Notes: generated from the letters alone by a model not told the origin. 64,000 nt of DNA from Streptomyces chartreusis (GCF_008704715.1 NZ_CP023689.1:806001-870000); one strand, 5' to 3'. Positions 37,476-45,493 are shown, numbered from the stretch's first letter. A program made the numbers and translations.

Positions 37476-37542
37476 GGATACCTCCGAGCAGGGCGAATGA
37501 TCCGCCGAGCCCGATCCGTCCCGGCGGCGGCTCCACGCTAAA

Positions 37543-37557
37543 TGAAAATGGATGTCA
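37543..37557. promoter_or_regulatory. Zur-like box before znuA
   Basis: TGAAAATGGATGTCA resembles the actinobacterial Zur box (TGAAAATGATTTTCA as recalled), with three mismatches in the right half. It lies 68 bp upstream of znuA in an otherwise GC-rich gap, and its AT-rich character stands out. Confidence 0.65.
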
Positions 37558-37616
37558 AAACGGCTCTATTGGCCCCTCCCGGGCCAACCCTTACCGAGAG
37601 CTCACCTTCGCCGTGG

Positions 37617-38363
37617 TCAGGGGGCGGGGACCTCGTCCAGGAGCTGGGGGCCGTTGTTGCTGACGCTGTTCACCGCGGGCGAGACGGGGCGGGCGTCGAG
37701 CTGACCGTCGGCCGGCGTGGTGAGCAGGGCGCGCAGGTCGTCCGTGGACCGGTGGTGGGGGTCGAGCCAGGCGTCGTAGTGCTCGGGGGTGAGCGCGAGC
37801 GGCATACGGGGGTGGATGCGGCCGGCCGCATCGGTGGCCTCGGTGGTGATGATCGTGCAGGTCAGCAGCCAGGCGGCGGGGTCGTCGCCGTCCTTGACGG
37901 CCGGGTCGCGCCAGAACTCGTACAGACCGGCGAGGGCCAGGACCTGCCCGTCCTCGGGGTGGATGAAGTAGGGCTGCTTGCGGACCATGCCGGAATTCGC
38001 GTCCTTGACCTGCTCCCACTCGTAGAAGCCGTCGGCCGGCAGCAGGCAGCGGCGTTTGACGAACGCACGGCGGAAGGCGGGCTTCTCGTGCACGGTCTCC
38101 ACGCGCGCGTTGATCATCCTCGCGCCGATCTTCACGTCCTTCGCCCAGGAGGGCACGAGGCCCCAGCGGAGCGGGCGGAGCCGCCGCTGGGCCGGGGCGT
38201 CCTCGTCGGCGCCACGCGGAGCGCGCTCCAGGACCGCCCAGACGTCGTCGGTCGGGGCCACGTTCCAGCTCGGCGCGAGGGTCTCCTCGGGGTGCCACTC
38301 CGTGACCTCGAACAGCTGGGCAAGGTCTTGGGGGCTGCGGGTGGAGGCGTAGCGGCCGCACAT
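37617..38363 (-). CDS. SRAP-domain protein (HMCES/YedK family)
   Basis: 248 residues beginning MCGRYASTRSP. After removal of Met1, Cys2 is the residue that in this family forms a covalent link to abasic sites in single-stranded DNA. Further SRAP motifs: WNVAPTDDVWAV, ARVETVHEKPAFRRAF, CLLPADGFYEWE and the histidine in ALTPEHYDAWLDP. Role: shielding abasic sites during replication. Placed upstream of znuA, same direction, without functional link. Confidence 0.92.
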   Translation of the reverse strand: MCGRYASTRSPQDLAQLFEVTEWHPEETLAPSWNVAPTDDVWAVLERAPRGADEDAPAQRRLRPLRWGLVPSWAKDVKIGARMINARVETVHEKPAFRRAFVKRRCLLPADGFYEWEQVKDANSGMVRKQPYFIHPEDGQVLALAGLYEFWRDPAVKDGDDPAAWLLTCTIITTEATDAAGRIHPRMPLALTPEHYDAWLDPHHRSTDDLRALLTTPADGQLDARPVSPAVNSVSNNGPQLLDEVPAP

Positions 38364-38400
38364 AGGGCCACTGTGCCACGGTGGGGGGCTTGGGTCCTGG

Positions 38401-38540
38401 TGGGGTGGTCGGGGGTGTGTCGGCCGGGGTGTGGCGGGCCCAGGTGCGTCGGCGCGGGATGTGTCGGGACGAGGCGTGTCGGCCTGGGTGTGCCGGGTGG
38501 AGGCGGGTCGGGCCGAGGTGCCTCAGCCGGGGCGTGTCGG
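38401..38540. repeat. Degenerate ~15-bp G-rich tandem repeats
   Basis: About nine to ten units of 14-15 bp with approximate consensus TGTGTCGGGCCGAGG fill most of the 187-bp gap between the SRAP gene (start 38363) and the acyl-CoA dehydrogenase stop. Clearly periodic but diverged. No gene is supported here. The period matches the repeats at 25101-25205 although the unit sequence differs. Confidence 0.6.
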
Positions 38541-38550
38541 GCCGTCCGGG

Positions 38551-39717
38551 TCAGACGTCCAGTCCTCCCCGTTTCACGAGCCGGTCGGCGATGATGTTGC
38601 GCTGGATCTCGTTGGTGCCCTCTCCGACGATCATCAGCGGCGCGTCCCGGAAGTAGCGCTCGACGTCGAACTCGGTCGAGTAGCCGTAGCCGCCGTGGAT
38701 GCGGACAGCGTTGAGGGCGATCTGCATGGCCGTCTCGGAGGCGAAGAGCTTCGCCATGCCGGCCTCCATGTCCACCCGGTGTCCGGCCTCCGCCCGACGG
38801 GCGGCGTAGAGGGTGAGCTGGCGTGCGGCGGTGAGTGAAGTCGCCATGTCGGCCAGGTAGTTGCCGATGGACTGGTGCTGCCAGATCGGCTTGCCGAAGG
38901 ATTCGCGTTGCTGCGCGTAGGCGAGCGCGTCCTCCAGGGCGGCCCGTCCCACGCCGAGGGCGCGGGCGGCGACTTGGAGGCGGCCGGTCTCCAGACCTCG
39001 CATCATCTGGGTGAAGCCGTGCCCCTCCACTCCCCCGAGCAGCGCGTCAGCGGGTGCGCGGTGGTTCTCGAAGGCCAGCTCGCAGCTCTCGACGCCCTTG
39101 TAGCCGAGCTTGGGCAGATCGCGGGAGACGGTCAGGCCCGGTCCGTGCTCGACGAGCAGGACGGACATGCCGCTCTGCGCGGGCTCGGCGTCCGGGTCGG
39201 TCTTGCACAGCAGGGCGATGAGCTGCGAGCGGCGGGAGTTGGTGATCCACGTCTTCGCGCCGTTCACCATGTAGCCGTCGCCCTCCCTGTGGGCGACGGT
39301 GCGCATCGCCTGGAGGTCGGAGCCACCGCCGGGCTCGGTCAGTGCCATCGTCGCGCGGGTCTCGCCGCTGGCCATCCGGGGCAGGTGGCGCTGCCGCTGC
39401 TCCTCGGTGCCGAAGTGCAGCAGCAGCTTGGCGACGACGGTGTGCCCGCCCATCGCGCCGGCCAGGCTCATCCAGCCCCGGGCGAGCTCCTCGGTGACGA
39501 GGACGTAGCAGGGCATGGAGACGGGGGTGCCGCCGTACTCCTGCGGGACGGCGAGTCCGAAGACGCCGAGTTCCTTCATCCGCTCGATGAGGGCTTCGGG
39601 GTATGTGTCGGTGCGTTCCAGGTCCCGGACGACGGGCTTGACGTCCTTGTCCACGAAGTCGCGCACGGTCCTGACGACGTACCGCTCGTCCTCGGACAGG
39701 AGGTCGAGACTGCTCAT
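38551..39717 (-). CDS. Acyl-CoA dehydrogenase
   Basis: 388-residue flavoprotein of the acyl-CoA dehydrogenase family. FAD/substrate motifs TMALTEPGGGSDLQAMRT and WITNSRRSQLIALL; the catalytic base is the Glu in IVGEGTNEIQRNII near the C-terminus. ATG at 39717 with AAGGAGCGG upstream. A GTTCATG/CATGAAC inverted repeat at 39751-39770 lies in front and may be a regulator site. It is probably general fatty-acid or branched-chain catabolism and not part of the adjacent antibiotic cluster, though supply of a starter unit cannot be excluded. Confidence 0.9.
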   Translation of the reverse strand: MSSLDLLSEDERYVVRTVRDFVDKDVKPVVRDLERTDTYPEALIERMKELGVFGLAVPQEYGGTPVSMPCYVLVTEELARGWMSLAGAMGGHTVVAKLLLHFGTEEQRQRHLPRMASGETRATMALTEPGGGSDLQAMRTVAHREGDGYMVNGAKTWITNSRRSQLIALLCKTDPDAEPAQSGMSVLLVEHGPGLTVSRDLPKLGYKGVESCELAFENHRAPADALLGGVEGHGFTQMMRGLETGRLQVAARALGVGRAALEDALAYAQQRESFGKPIWQHQSIGNYLADMATSLTAARQLTLYAARRAEAGHRVDMEAGMAKLFASETAMQIALNAVRIHGGYGYSTEFDVERYFRDAPLMIVGEGTNEIQRNIIADRLVKRGGLDV

Positions 39718-39804
39718 GGTCCGCTCCTTCGGTGTGCCCGCCGGATCTCCGTTCATGGTCACGCATGAACTGGCCCGCGAGAACGCCCCGACACGGCCGG
39801 CCGG

Positions 39805-39829
39805 GAGCGGGCGCGCGAGGCGCCCGCTC
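39805..39829 (-). terminator. Terminator hairpin after the DHA2 exporter
   Basis: GAGCGGGCGC, five-base loop GCGAG, GCGCCCGCTC: a perfect 10-bp stem 35 bp past the exporter stop. Marks a transcription boundary between the antibiotic cluster and the acyl-CoA dehydrogenase gene. Confidence 0.65.
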
Positions 39830-39863
39830 TGCTCAGCCGATGGTGGCGGTGGCGGTGGCGGGA

Positions 39864-41492
39864 TCAGTCCTCGGGTGTGCTGCGGCTGTCCTCCTCACCC
39901 GCGGTCTCCTGGGCGGGTTCCGCCCTCGGCGGTGTCGTGAACAGTCCGCACAGCACGGTCGCCGCGATGAGCACGGCGGCCGCGACCAGGAAGGTGATGT
40001 GCATGGCGTGGGTGAAGCTCGTCGCGAAGGCGTCGTCGCCCAGGCGCCGGAAGAGGTCGGACTCGCTCACGCTGAGGCCCGAAGGAACGCTGGGCGGACT
40101 GAAGTTGCCGGCGCTGTCGGCGGCGGCCAGGAACTGGTCGCGCAGTTCCGAGGGCAGCTGGGCGGCCTGTTCCTGGGCCTCCTCGGGGAGATCGGCGTTG
40201 ATGCGGGCCGACAGCAGGGCGCCCAGTACGGCGGTGCCGAGGACTCCGCCGACCTGGCGGGTCGTGTTGGAGACGCCCGAGGCGGCACCGGCCAACTGGG
40301 GGTCCACACCGTCCATGGTGGCCTGTTGCAGCGGCGCGAAGGTGGCGCCGCTGGCGATGCCGATGATGATCAGGCCGGGCAGCAGACTCCAGGCGTCGCT
40401 GTGCGCGTCGGTGGAGGCGACCAGGACGAGCAGGCCGACGGTGAGCATGGCGAGGCCGGCCATGAGGACGTACTTGCCGCCGAACTTGTCGGACAGCCGG
40501 CCGGCGTAGGTGGAACCGACCGCGGTCAGGATCGCGTTGGGCAGCATGACGGCGGCGGTTTCCAGGGCGCTGTAGCCGCGGGCCGTCTGGAGATAGAGCA
40601 CCAGGACGAAGGCGATGGCGATCATCCCGAGCTGGAAGATGAAGCCGACGCCGTTGCCGACCGAGAAGTTACGGGCGTTGAAGAGGGCGAGCGGCATGAG
40701 CGAGTCGGTCTTGCGGCGGTGCTGCCACAGGACGAACAGCACGAGCAGCACGACGCCGGCGATGATGACGGACGCGATGCTGATCGGGCCGGTGATGGTT
40801 CCCCAGTCGTAGCGCTCGCCCTCGATGAGGCCGAAGACGATGCCGGTGAGGCCGGCGGTGGCCAGGGCGACGCCGGTCAGGTCGAGGCTGTTGCTGCGGC
40901 CGGGCCGCATGACCGGGACGTACCGGATGGCCAGCAGGGCGGTGACGATGCCGATCGGCACGTTGATGAAGAAGATCCAGCGCCAGCTGAGGTGGGCGAG
41001 GAGGAAACCGCCCACGACCGGGCCGACGATGGGCGCAAAGCCGACGATGGCCCCGAAGAGGCCGAACGCCCGGCCGCGCAGCTGGGGCGGGAAGATCGTC
41101 AGGATCGACGAGATCACCTGCGGGAACAGCAGCGCCCCGCCCAGCCCTTGCAGCACACGCGCGGCGAGCAGCCAGTCGGGTGACTCGGACAGCCCGCACA
41201 GGGCCGAGGCCACGGTGAAGAGGGTGATGCCGATCAGGAAGAGCCGCCGATACCCGTAGATGTCGCCGAGACGCCCTGTGGTGATCAGCAGTACCGAGAA
41301 GACCAGCATGTATCCGTCGATGATCCACAGCACCTGGTCGTAGGACGCGTCCAGGCCGTCGATCAATGTCGGGATGGCGATATTGACGATGCTTCCGTCG
41401 AGCAGCGCCATGAAGAAGCCGACGCACATGATGGCGAGGACCAACCATGGCCGCTGCGTGACCGGGGCTTCCGCCGTTTTGACTTCCGTCAC
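39864..41492 (-). CDS. DHA2-family drug exporter (MFS)
   Basis: 542 residues with about 14 membrane spans, EmrB/QacA type: FFMALLDGSIVNIAIPTL in the first span, LGDIYGYRRLFLIG as motif A, GPVVGGFLLAHLSWRWIFFIN as the antiporter motif C and the sequence after it. GTG at 41492 is chosen over ATG at 41507 because GGAGG lies eight bases before it and because it overlaps the stop of a small upstream gene (GTGA). As the leftmost gene of the anthracycline cluster it is a likely self-resistance exporter, which is an inference. Confidence 0.85.
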   Translation of the reverse strand: MTEVKTAEAPVTQRPWLVLAIMCVGFFMALLDGSIVNIAIPTLIDGLDASYDQVLWIIDGYMLVFSVLLITTGRLGDIYGYRRLFLIGITLFTVASALCGLSESPDWLLAARVLQGLGGALLFPQVISSILTIFPPQLRGRAFGLFGAIVGFAPIVGPVVGGFLLAHLSWRWIFFINVPIGIVTALLAIRYVPVMRPGRSNSLDLTGVALATAGLTGIVFGLIEGERYDWGTITGPISIASVIIAGVVLLVLFVLWQHRRKTDSLMPLALFNARNFSVGNGVGFIFQLGMIAIAFVLVLYLQTARGYSALETAAVMLPNAILTAVGSTYAGRLSDKFGGKYVLMAGLAMLTVGLLVLVASTDAHSDAWSLLPGLIIIGIASGATFAPLQQATMDGVDPQLAGAASGVSNTTRQVGGVLGTAVLGALLSARINADLPEEAQEQAAQLPSELRDQFLAAADSAGNFSPPSVPSGLSVSESDLFRRLGDDAFATSFTHAMHITFLVAAAVLIAATVLCGLFTTPPRAEPAQETAGEEDSRSTPED

Positions 41493-41716
41493 TCCGATGA
41501 CCTCCATGAACTCGGAGCACCGGCCGTGGCTTCGGGGACGTGGCGCAATACCGTACGCTCGCACTCGACGAGCTTGAGCGGAACGCCGATCTCAATGCGC
41601 CGCTGAGCCCGAAAACCGTTGGCCGAAGGGAATTCCTGCGCGACGGAGGCACGTTGGGAGCCACCGGAACAGAGATATCCCTTGGTGTATGTGACTCCCA
41701 CCTTCTCCACGGTCAT
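41489..41716 (-). CDS. Small protein coupled to the exporter, unknown
   Basis: 75 residues from ATG at 41716 (a TTG at 41755 would add 13). No family recognised. The C-terminal half, RRIEIGVPLKLVECERTVL, looks protein-like; the N-terminal half has weaker third-position GC bias than neighbouring genes. The stop overlaps the GTG start of the exporter (GTGA), implying coupled translation, and a good promoter lies 60-90 bp upstream. It may be a genuine small protein, a leader peptide that sets exporter translation, or a gene remnant. Confidence 0.5.
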   Translation of the reverse strand: MTVEKVGVTYTKGYLCSGGSQRASVAQEFPSANGFRAQRRIEIGVPLKLVECERTVLRHVPEATAGAPSSWRSSE

Positions 41717-41774
41717 CGGGACCCGAAGAAGCTGGTTGGCGAGGCATGAGCCCAACGGTGAGAAGCCGAATCGG

Positions 41775-41804
41775 ACTCTAGCAAGGGCAGTGAGGGCCTC
41801 GCAA
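41775..41804 (-). promoter_or_regulatory. Promoter for the exporter operon
   Basis: On the minus strand TTGCGA (complement of 41799-41804), 18-bp spacer, TAGAGT (complement of 41775-41780), the latter a perfect TAGRRT -10 box. Drives the small gene and the DHA2 exporter. The 41717-41830 gap holds nothing else. Confidence 0.6.
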
Positions 41805-41830
41805 CGAGGTCGATCTCGCCGCGGGCCGGG

Positions 41831-42247
41831 TCAGTCGGGCAGTGCCGGGAGCCCGAGTTGCCGGAGACAGCCCAGGTCGTCGCGCCATTCGCGGTGGTGC
41901 CTGATGCGGCCGTCGACGACCTCACACAGGTGCAGTTGTTCGGCCGCGAACCGGCGGCCGGTGGGCGGCAGTCCGACGAGGTCGCCGGTGTGCCGCCCGC
42001 TCATGACCAGGTACGCCGTGACGTACCCGCCGCCCTCGCGGTACTCGATCTCCTCCAGATGTAATTCGGAGAACGCGTTGCGCACCCAGTGAACGGAGTC
42101 CGTGAAGCTCTCCGGGCCGCGCTTGTCGGAGCGTTCCAGTGTCGCCGGGTTGAAGTATTCCGAGTGGATGTAGTCGGACGCGTCGTCGGTCTTTCCCGTC
42201 GCGAATGCCTGGACCATACGACGAACCACATCTATTGCCTCGCTCAT
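41831..42247 (-). CDS. SnoaL-like polyketide cyclase paralogue
   Basis: 138-residue alpha+beta-barrel protein, clearly a paralogue of the cyclase at 46447 (shared VVRRMV, YIH..Y.NPATLE, GRH.G.LVG.P.TGRRF). In the SnoaL/AknH family the catalytic acid is the Asp in HRDW; here the segment reads RHHREW, with Glu120 in its place and His replacing the preceding Asp. The active-site His106 is kept. Phe15 is present, as recalled for SnoaL. It may close a ring with different geometry, act as a hydroxylase, or have lost cyclase activity. Divergent from the methyltransferase, sharing a SARP-like box. Confidence 0.85.
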   Translation of the reverse strand: MSEAIDVVRRMVQAFATGKTDDASDYIHSEYFNPATLERSDKRGPESFTDSVHWVRNAFSELHLEEIEYREGGGYVTAYLVMSGRHTGDLVGLPPTGRRFAAEQLHLCEVVDGRIRHHREWRDDLGCLRQLGLPALPD

Positions 42248-42361
42248 CTCCCTCTCCCTTTCCGCCTCGTGGGGCGATTCATTCGTCGCGGCCATCTTTG
42301 TCCCGCAGGAGAACGACCACAAGACCTCCCCGTACCGTGCACGGTAATTCCGAGAGCGTGA

Positions 42362-42402
42362 CTCGAGAAATCCTCGACCCGCGCTCATGCGGCGCTCCAG
42401 CG
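42362..42402. promoter_or_regulatory. SARP box between cyclase paralogue and methyltransferase
   Basis: Four heptamers phased at exactly 11 bp: TCGAGAA (42363), TCGACCC (42374), TCATGCG (42385), TCCAGCG (42396). SARP activators such as DnrI bind direct TCGAG-type repeats with this spacing. The site lies 45-85 bp before the methyltransferase start and 115-155 bp before the divergent cyclase gene. Confidence 0.6.
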
Positions 42403-42445
42403 TCGAACGCTTATCTCTCAGGAGAACCGACGATGCGGAGGAAGA

Positions 42446-43306
42446 ATGGATTCGACTGCCTACAAGTCCGGGGTGACGAACGCCTTCAAGAACGCCGCCG
42501 ATTCCTACGACCGGGGCGGGGTCGGGTTCTTCACCCCCATGGGCCGCCGTCTGGTCGAACTCGCGGCGCCGCAGCCGGGTGAGCGGGTGCTCGATGTCGG
42601 CTGCGGCCGGGGGGCCGCGCTGTTCCCGGCCGCACGGGCCGTCGGGCCCACGGGGCGGGCCGTCGGCATCGACATCGCCGACACCATGATCGAGGCCGCC
42701 CGCGCGGAGGCGGCGCGGGCCGGCGCCGGCAACGTCGAGCTGCTGGTCATGGACGCCGAGCGTCCGAGCTTCGCGCGCCGCTCCTTCGATCTCGTTCTGG
42801 GCAGCTACAGCATCCTGTTCCTGCCCGACGCGCCCGCCGCACTGGCCCGTTACCCGCGCATCATGACGGCCGCGGGCAGGCTCGCCTTCACCTGCCCCGT
42901 CTTCGAGGCGGACAGCTTCCCGTTCCTGCCGCCGGTGTTCACCCCGATGATCCCGGCGTCGGTGCCCGCGGCCCTGCCCGCCGACTGGCAGCCGAGCGAG
43001 CTGCGCCGTCGCTACAACGGCTGGCTGTCGGACGTCGAGTTGCTCCGAGCGACCCTCGGCGAGGCCGGGTTCACCGACGTGGCCGTACGGGATCAGGCCG
43101 TTCCCATGACCGCCGAGTCGCCGGCCGCGTGGGTCGACTGGTCGCACACGCAGGGCATGCGGCTCCTGTGGGAGCGGCTTCCGGAGCCGGTCGCCGCGGA
43201 GCTGCGTGATTCGCTGGTCGCCGGGCTGTCCGAACTGAGCGGTCCTGACGGCTCGTTGGTGATCGAGACGCCGGTGCGGTTCGTCACCGCTCGCGTCGGC
43301 TCCTGA
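42446..43306 (+). CDS. Aklanonic/nogalonic acid O-methyltransferase
   Basis: 286-residue SAM methyltransferase. SAM motif I is [13 protein letters not shown] (about 48-60); the N-terminus with [17 protein letters not shown] matches my recollection of DnrC/SnoaC/AknG, which esterify the C16 carboxylate of aklanonic or nogalonic acid before fourth-ring closure. GGAGG precedes the ATG. Presence of a SnoaL-type cyclase and SnoaB-type oxygenase in the cluster supports this role. Two strong hairpins follow the gene. Confidence 0.85.
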   Translation: MDSTAYKSGVTNAFKNAADSYDRGGVGFFTPMGRRLVELAAPQPGERVLDVGCGRGAALFPAARAVGPTGRAVGIDIADTMIEAARAEAARAGAGNVELLVMDAERPSFARRSFDLVLGSYSILFLPDAPAALARYPRIMTAAGRLAFTCPVFEADSFPFLPPVFTPMIPASVPAALPADWQPSELRRRYNGWLSDVELLRATLGEAGFTDVAVRDQAVPMTAESPAAWVDWSHTQGMRLLWERLPEPVAAELRDSLVAGLSELSGPDGSLVIETPVRFVTARVGS

Positions 43307-43324
43307 CGGGGTCCATCTGCGCGG

Positions 43325-43361
43325 TGGGGATGCGGCGGGAGCGATGCCCGCCGCATCCCCA
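43325..43361. terminator. Terminator hairpin 1, convergent genes
   Basis: TGGGGATGCGGCGGG and its exact complement with a 7-base loop: 15-bp perfect stem, 18 bp after the methyltransferase stop. Serves the rightward transcript. Confidence 0.75.
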
Positions 43362-43405
43362 TCCGCGTGTTCGACGGTCGGTGTCCTGCCCGGCCTCGGC
43401 GCATG

Positions 43406-43442
43406 CTCGACAGCGGACGCCGGGAGCGCGTCCGCTGTCGAG
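43406..43442. terminator. Terminator hairpin 2, convergent genes
   Basis: CTCGACAGCGGACGC and its exact complement around a 7-base loop, 17 bp from the FAD monooxygenase stop. A second perfect 15-bp stem, probably serving the leftward transcript. Confidence 0.75.
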
Positions 43443-43459
43443 TGGGTTCCGCGTGCCGG

Positions 43460-44647
43460 TCAGGCGAGCTTTGCGAACAGGGCCCTGCGGAGCGGGGGTA
43501 CGGCGGATGCGGTCCGGAGCACCGTCTTGAACAGCAGCCGTTGTGTCGTGCTCTCGGACACGAACATCCGGGCGGCGCGCAGCGACTCGGAGACCGCGCG
43601 GAAGCCGTCCCGCCGCATCGCGTCCTCGTATCGGCCCACGGCCAGGCGCGTGTCCGCGCTGCCGGTGAGTTCGCGGGCGAGGAGCGCGGCGTCGTTGAGT
43701 GCCATGTTCGCGCCCACGCCGCGCAGTGGCGTCATGCTGTGGATGGCGTCGCCGAGGAGGGTCACCCGGGTCGCCGGCCAGGCGGCCGGGGGAACCGAGG
43801 TGCGGATGGGCACGGCGTTGACCGTGCCCGGGTCGGTCTCGCGGACCATCGCGCGCAGTGCCGGGTGCCAAGAGCCGGTCAACCCGTCGACCAGCTCCGC
43901 CAGTTGTTCACCGGGCAGGATCTCGACGTCCGCGGGATAGCGGTGTGCTGCGGCGCCGTACGCCCACATGAGGTAGCCCTCGTCCGCGCCGGGCTCGTGC
44001 CGTGCGACGAACATCCCCGTGCCTCCCGGCGCGACGACCGAGTTGGGGCGGGAGCTCAGGCACTCGGGAAGCAGCCGTTCGGCGACGGGCAGGGCGAGGC
44101 GGCCTACGATCGAGACCATCCCGATGTCGACGCGGCGCGCATGCGGCAGATACTGAGCGCGGACACGGGAGTTGGCGCCGTCCGCGCCGACGACGAGGTC
44201 GGCCGTGGTGCTGGTGCCGTCGGCGAAGTGGCACTCGAACCGGCCGTCCCGGGTGCGTTCGTACCTCTCGAAGCAGGCCCCGAACCGGACCACGTCCTCC
44301 AGCCCCGTCAGCAGGACCTCCCGCAGCATGCCGCGCTCGGCGGAGTAGTGCGGTTCGGCGTCCGGTCCGCCGTCGAGGACGGCGAGTTCCCGCAGCCGTT
44401 CGGTGAGGAAGCCGAATTCCTGACCGATGCGCCCGGCCCGGGACAGGAACGTCTCCCACACCGGGGCCGGCAGGCAGCGGCGCAGGGCGCGGGCTCCGGT
44501 CGGGTTGATGCGGACCCGGTAGCCGTGCAGCGCGTCGGTCGGAGTGCGGTGCCGTTCATGGACGGTCACCTCGATGCCGGCCGCGTGGAGTGCCTGGGCC
44601 AGGCAGAGTCCGCCCGTCCCCGCGCCGATCACCGCGACGTTCGGCAT
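43460..44647 (-). CDS. FAD-dependent monooxygenase
   Basis: 395 residues of the p-hydroxybenzoate hydroxylase fold: VIGAGTGGLCLAQAL for FAD, GADGANSRVR for NAD(P)H/FAD contact and LLGDAIHSMTPLRGVGANMA for the FAD ribityl. It lacks the thioredoxin-like C-terminal domain of RdmE/DnrF-type aklavinone hydroxylases (over 500 residues), so it is not the usual C11 hydroxylase. Candidate roles are ring hydroxylation, epoxidation or Baeyer-Villiger oxidation of the aglycone. It follows the SDR at 44708 in the same direction, 60 bp apart. Confidence 0.85.
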   Translation of the reverse strand: MPNVAVIGAGTGGLCLAQALHAAGIEVTVHERHRTPTDALHGYRVRINPTGARALRRCLPAPVWETFLSRAGRIGQEFGFLTERLRELAVLDGGPDAEPHYSAERGMLREVLLTGLEDVVRFGACFERYERTRDGRFECHFADGTSTTADLVVGADGANSRVRAQYLPHARRVDIGMVSIVGRLALPVAERLLPECLSSRPNSVVAPGGTGMFVARHEPGADEGYLMWAYGAAAHRYPADVEILPGEQLAELVDGLTGSWHPALRAMVRETDPGTVNAVPIRTSVPPAAWPATRVTLLGDAIHSMTPLRGVGANMALNDAALLARELTGSADTRLAVGRYEDAMRRDGFRAVSESLRAARMFVSESTTQRLLFKTVLRTASAVPPLRRALFAKLA

Positions 44648-44707
44648 CGGCCCCCGCCTCCCCACTGTTCGGCGGCGAGGGGGTCGCGTGCGCGGGAGGG
44701 GCGGGGG

Positions 44708-45493
44708 TCAGTGGACACCGAAGCCGCCGCACACGTTGAGCGCCTGGCCGGTGACCGAGGCGGCCTTGGGCGAGGCGAGGTAGGAGACCATCCACGCGAC
44801 CTCCTCCGGCTCGCTGTACCGGCCGATGGGGATGTCGGAGGCCAGCCGGCGCAGGGCCTCCTCCTCGTCCACCTGCCAGATGCCCGCCTGGCAGGCGCGT
44901 ACGTTGACCGACATCGGCGTCTCGACATATCCGGGGCACACCGCGTTGACCGTGATCCCGGTCTTCGCGAGTTCCAACGCGAGGCAGCGGCTGAATCCGA
45001 CGACGCCGTGTTTGGCGGCCGCGTAGGGCGCGCCTCCGATCGTTCCCTGCTTTCCCCACACCGAGGCGATGTTGATGATGCGGCCGTTCTGCCGCTCCGT
45101 CATGCGCCCTTCGTTGAGCACGGATTTGGACATCAGGAAAACACCGTTGAGATTGGTGTCGATGGTGGCGTACCACAATTCGTTGTCGATGTCCGCGGTG
45201 ATTCCTCCGCCGGGCCGGCCGGCGTTGTTCACCAGGATGTCCACCGGTCCGTAACGCGCGACGCAGTCGGCCACCATCGCGGTCACCTGGTCGGGCTTGG
45301 TGACGTCGCACGCCTGGCCACTGACCTGGCCTCCGTCCGCCCGCAGTTCGGTCACCGTCTTCTCGACGGTTTCGGCGTCCCTGCCGCAGATATGTACGCG
45401 TATGCCTTCTGCCGCCAGGGTGGCGGCGATCGCCCGGCCGATTCCACTGCTCGCGCCGGTGACGATGGCTGTCCGCTCGATGTTGTCCGTCAT
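44708..45493 (-). CDS. ActIII-like SDR, possible SnoaW-type quinone reductase
   Basis: 261 residues, the same length as the C9 ketoreductase at 60562 and aligned without gaps over most of it: TGASSGIGRAIA, NNAGRPGGG, Ser144, Tyr157, Lys161. A second ActIII-like reductase is not needed for the basic aglycone. In nogalamycin, SnoaW (an SDR) reduces the anthraquinone so that it reacts with oxygen, with SnoaL2 as partner; the SnoaL2-like protein at 47910 makes that role attractive here. A C7 or other keto reduction is the alternative. First gene of a leftward pair with the FAD monooxygenase. Confidence 0.75.
   Translation of the reverse strand: MTDNIERTAIVTGASSGIGRAIAATLAAEGIRVHICGRDAETVEKTVTELRADGGQVSGQACDVTKPDQVTAMVADCVARYGPVDILVNNAGRPGGGITADIDNELWYATIDTNLNGVFLMSKSVLNEGRMTERQNGRIINIASVWGKQGTIGGAPYAAAKHGVVGFSRCLALELAKTGITVNAVCPGYVETPMSVNVRACQAGIWQVDEEEALRRLASDIPIGRYSEPEEVAWMVSYLASPKAASVTGQALNVCGGFGVH

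Noticed and set aside
38551..39717. Acyl-CoA dehydrogenase as a member of the anthracycline cluster
   Set aside because: Separated from the exporter by a terminator hairpin and lacking a SARP-like box; no starter-unit enzymes are near it. A role is not excluded but not supported.
39751..39770. GTTCATG/CATGAAC inverted repeat as a defined operator
   Set aside because: Seven-base arms with a six-base spacer and no regulator gene nearby; noted only in the acyl-CoA dehydrogenase entry.
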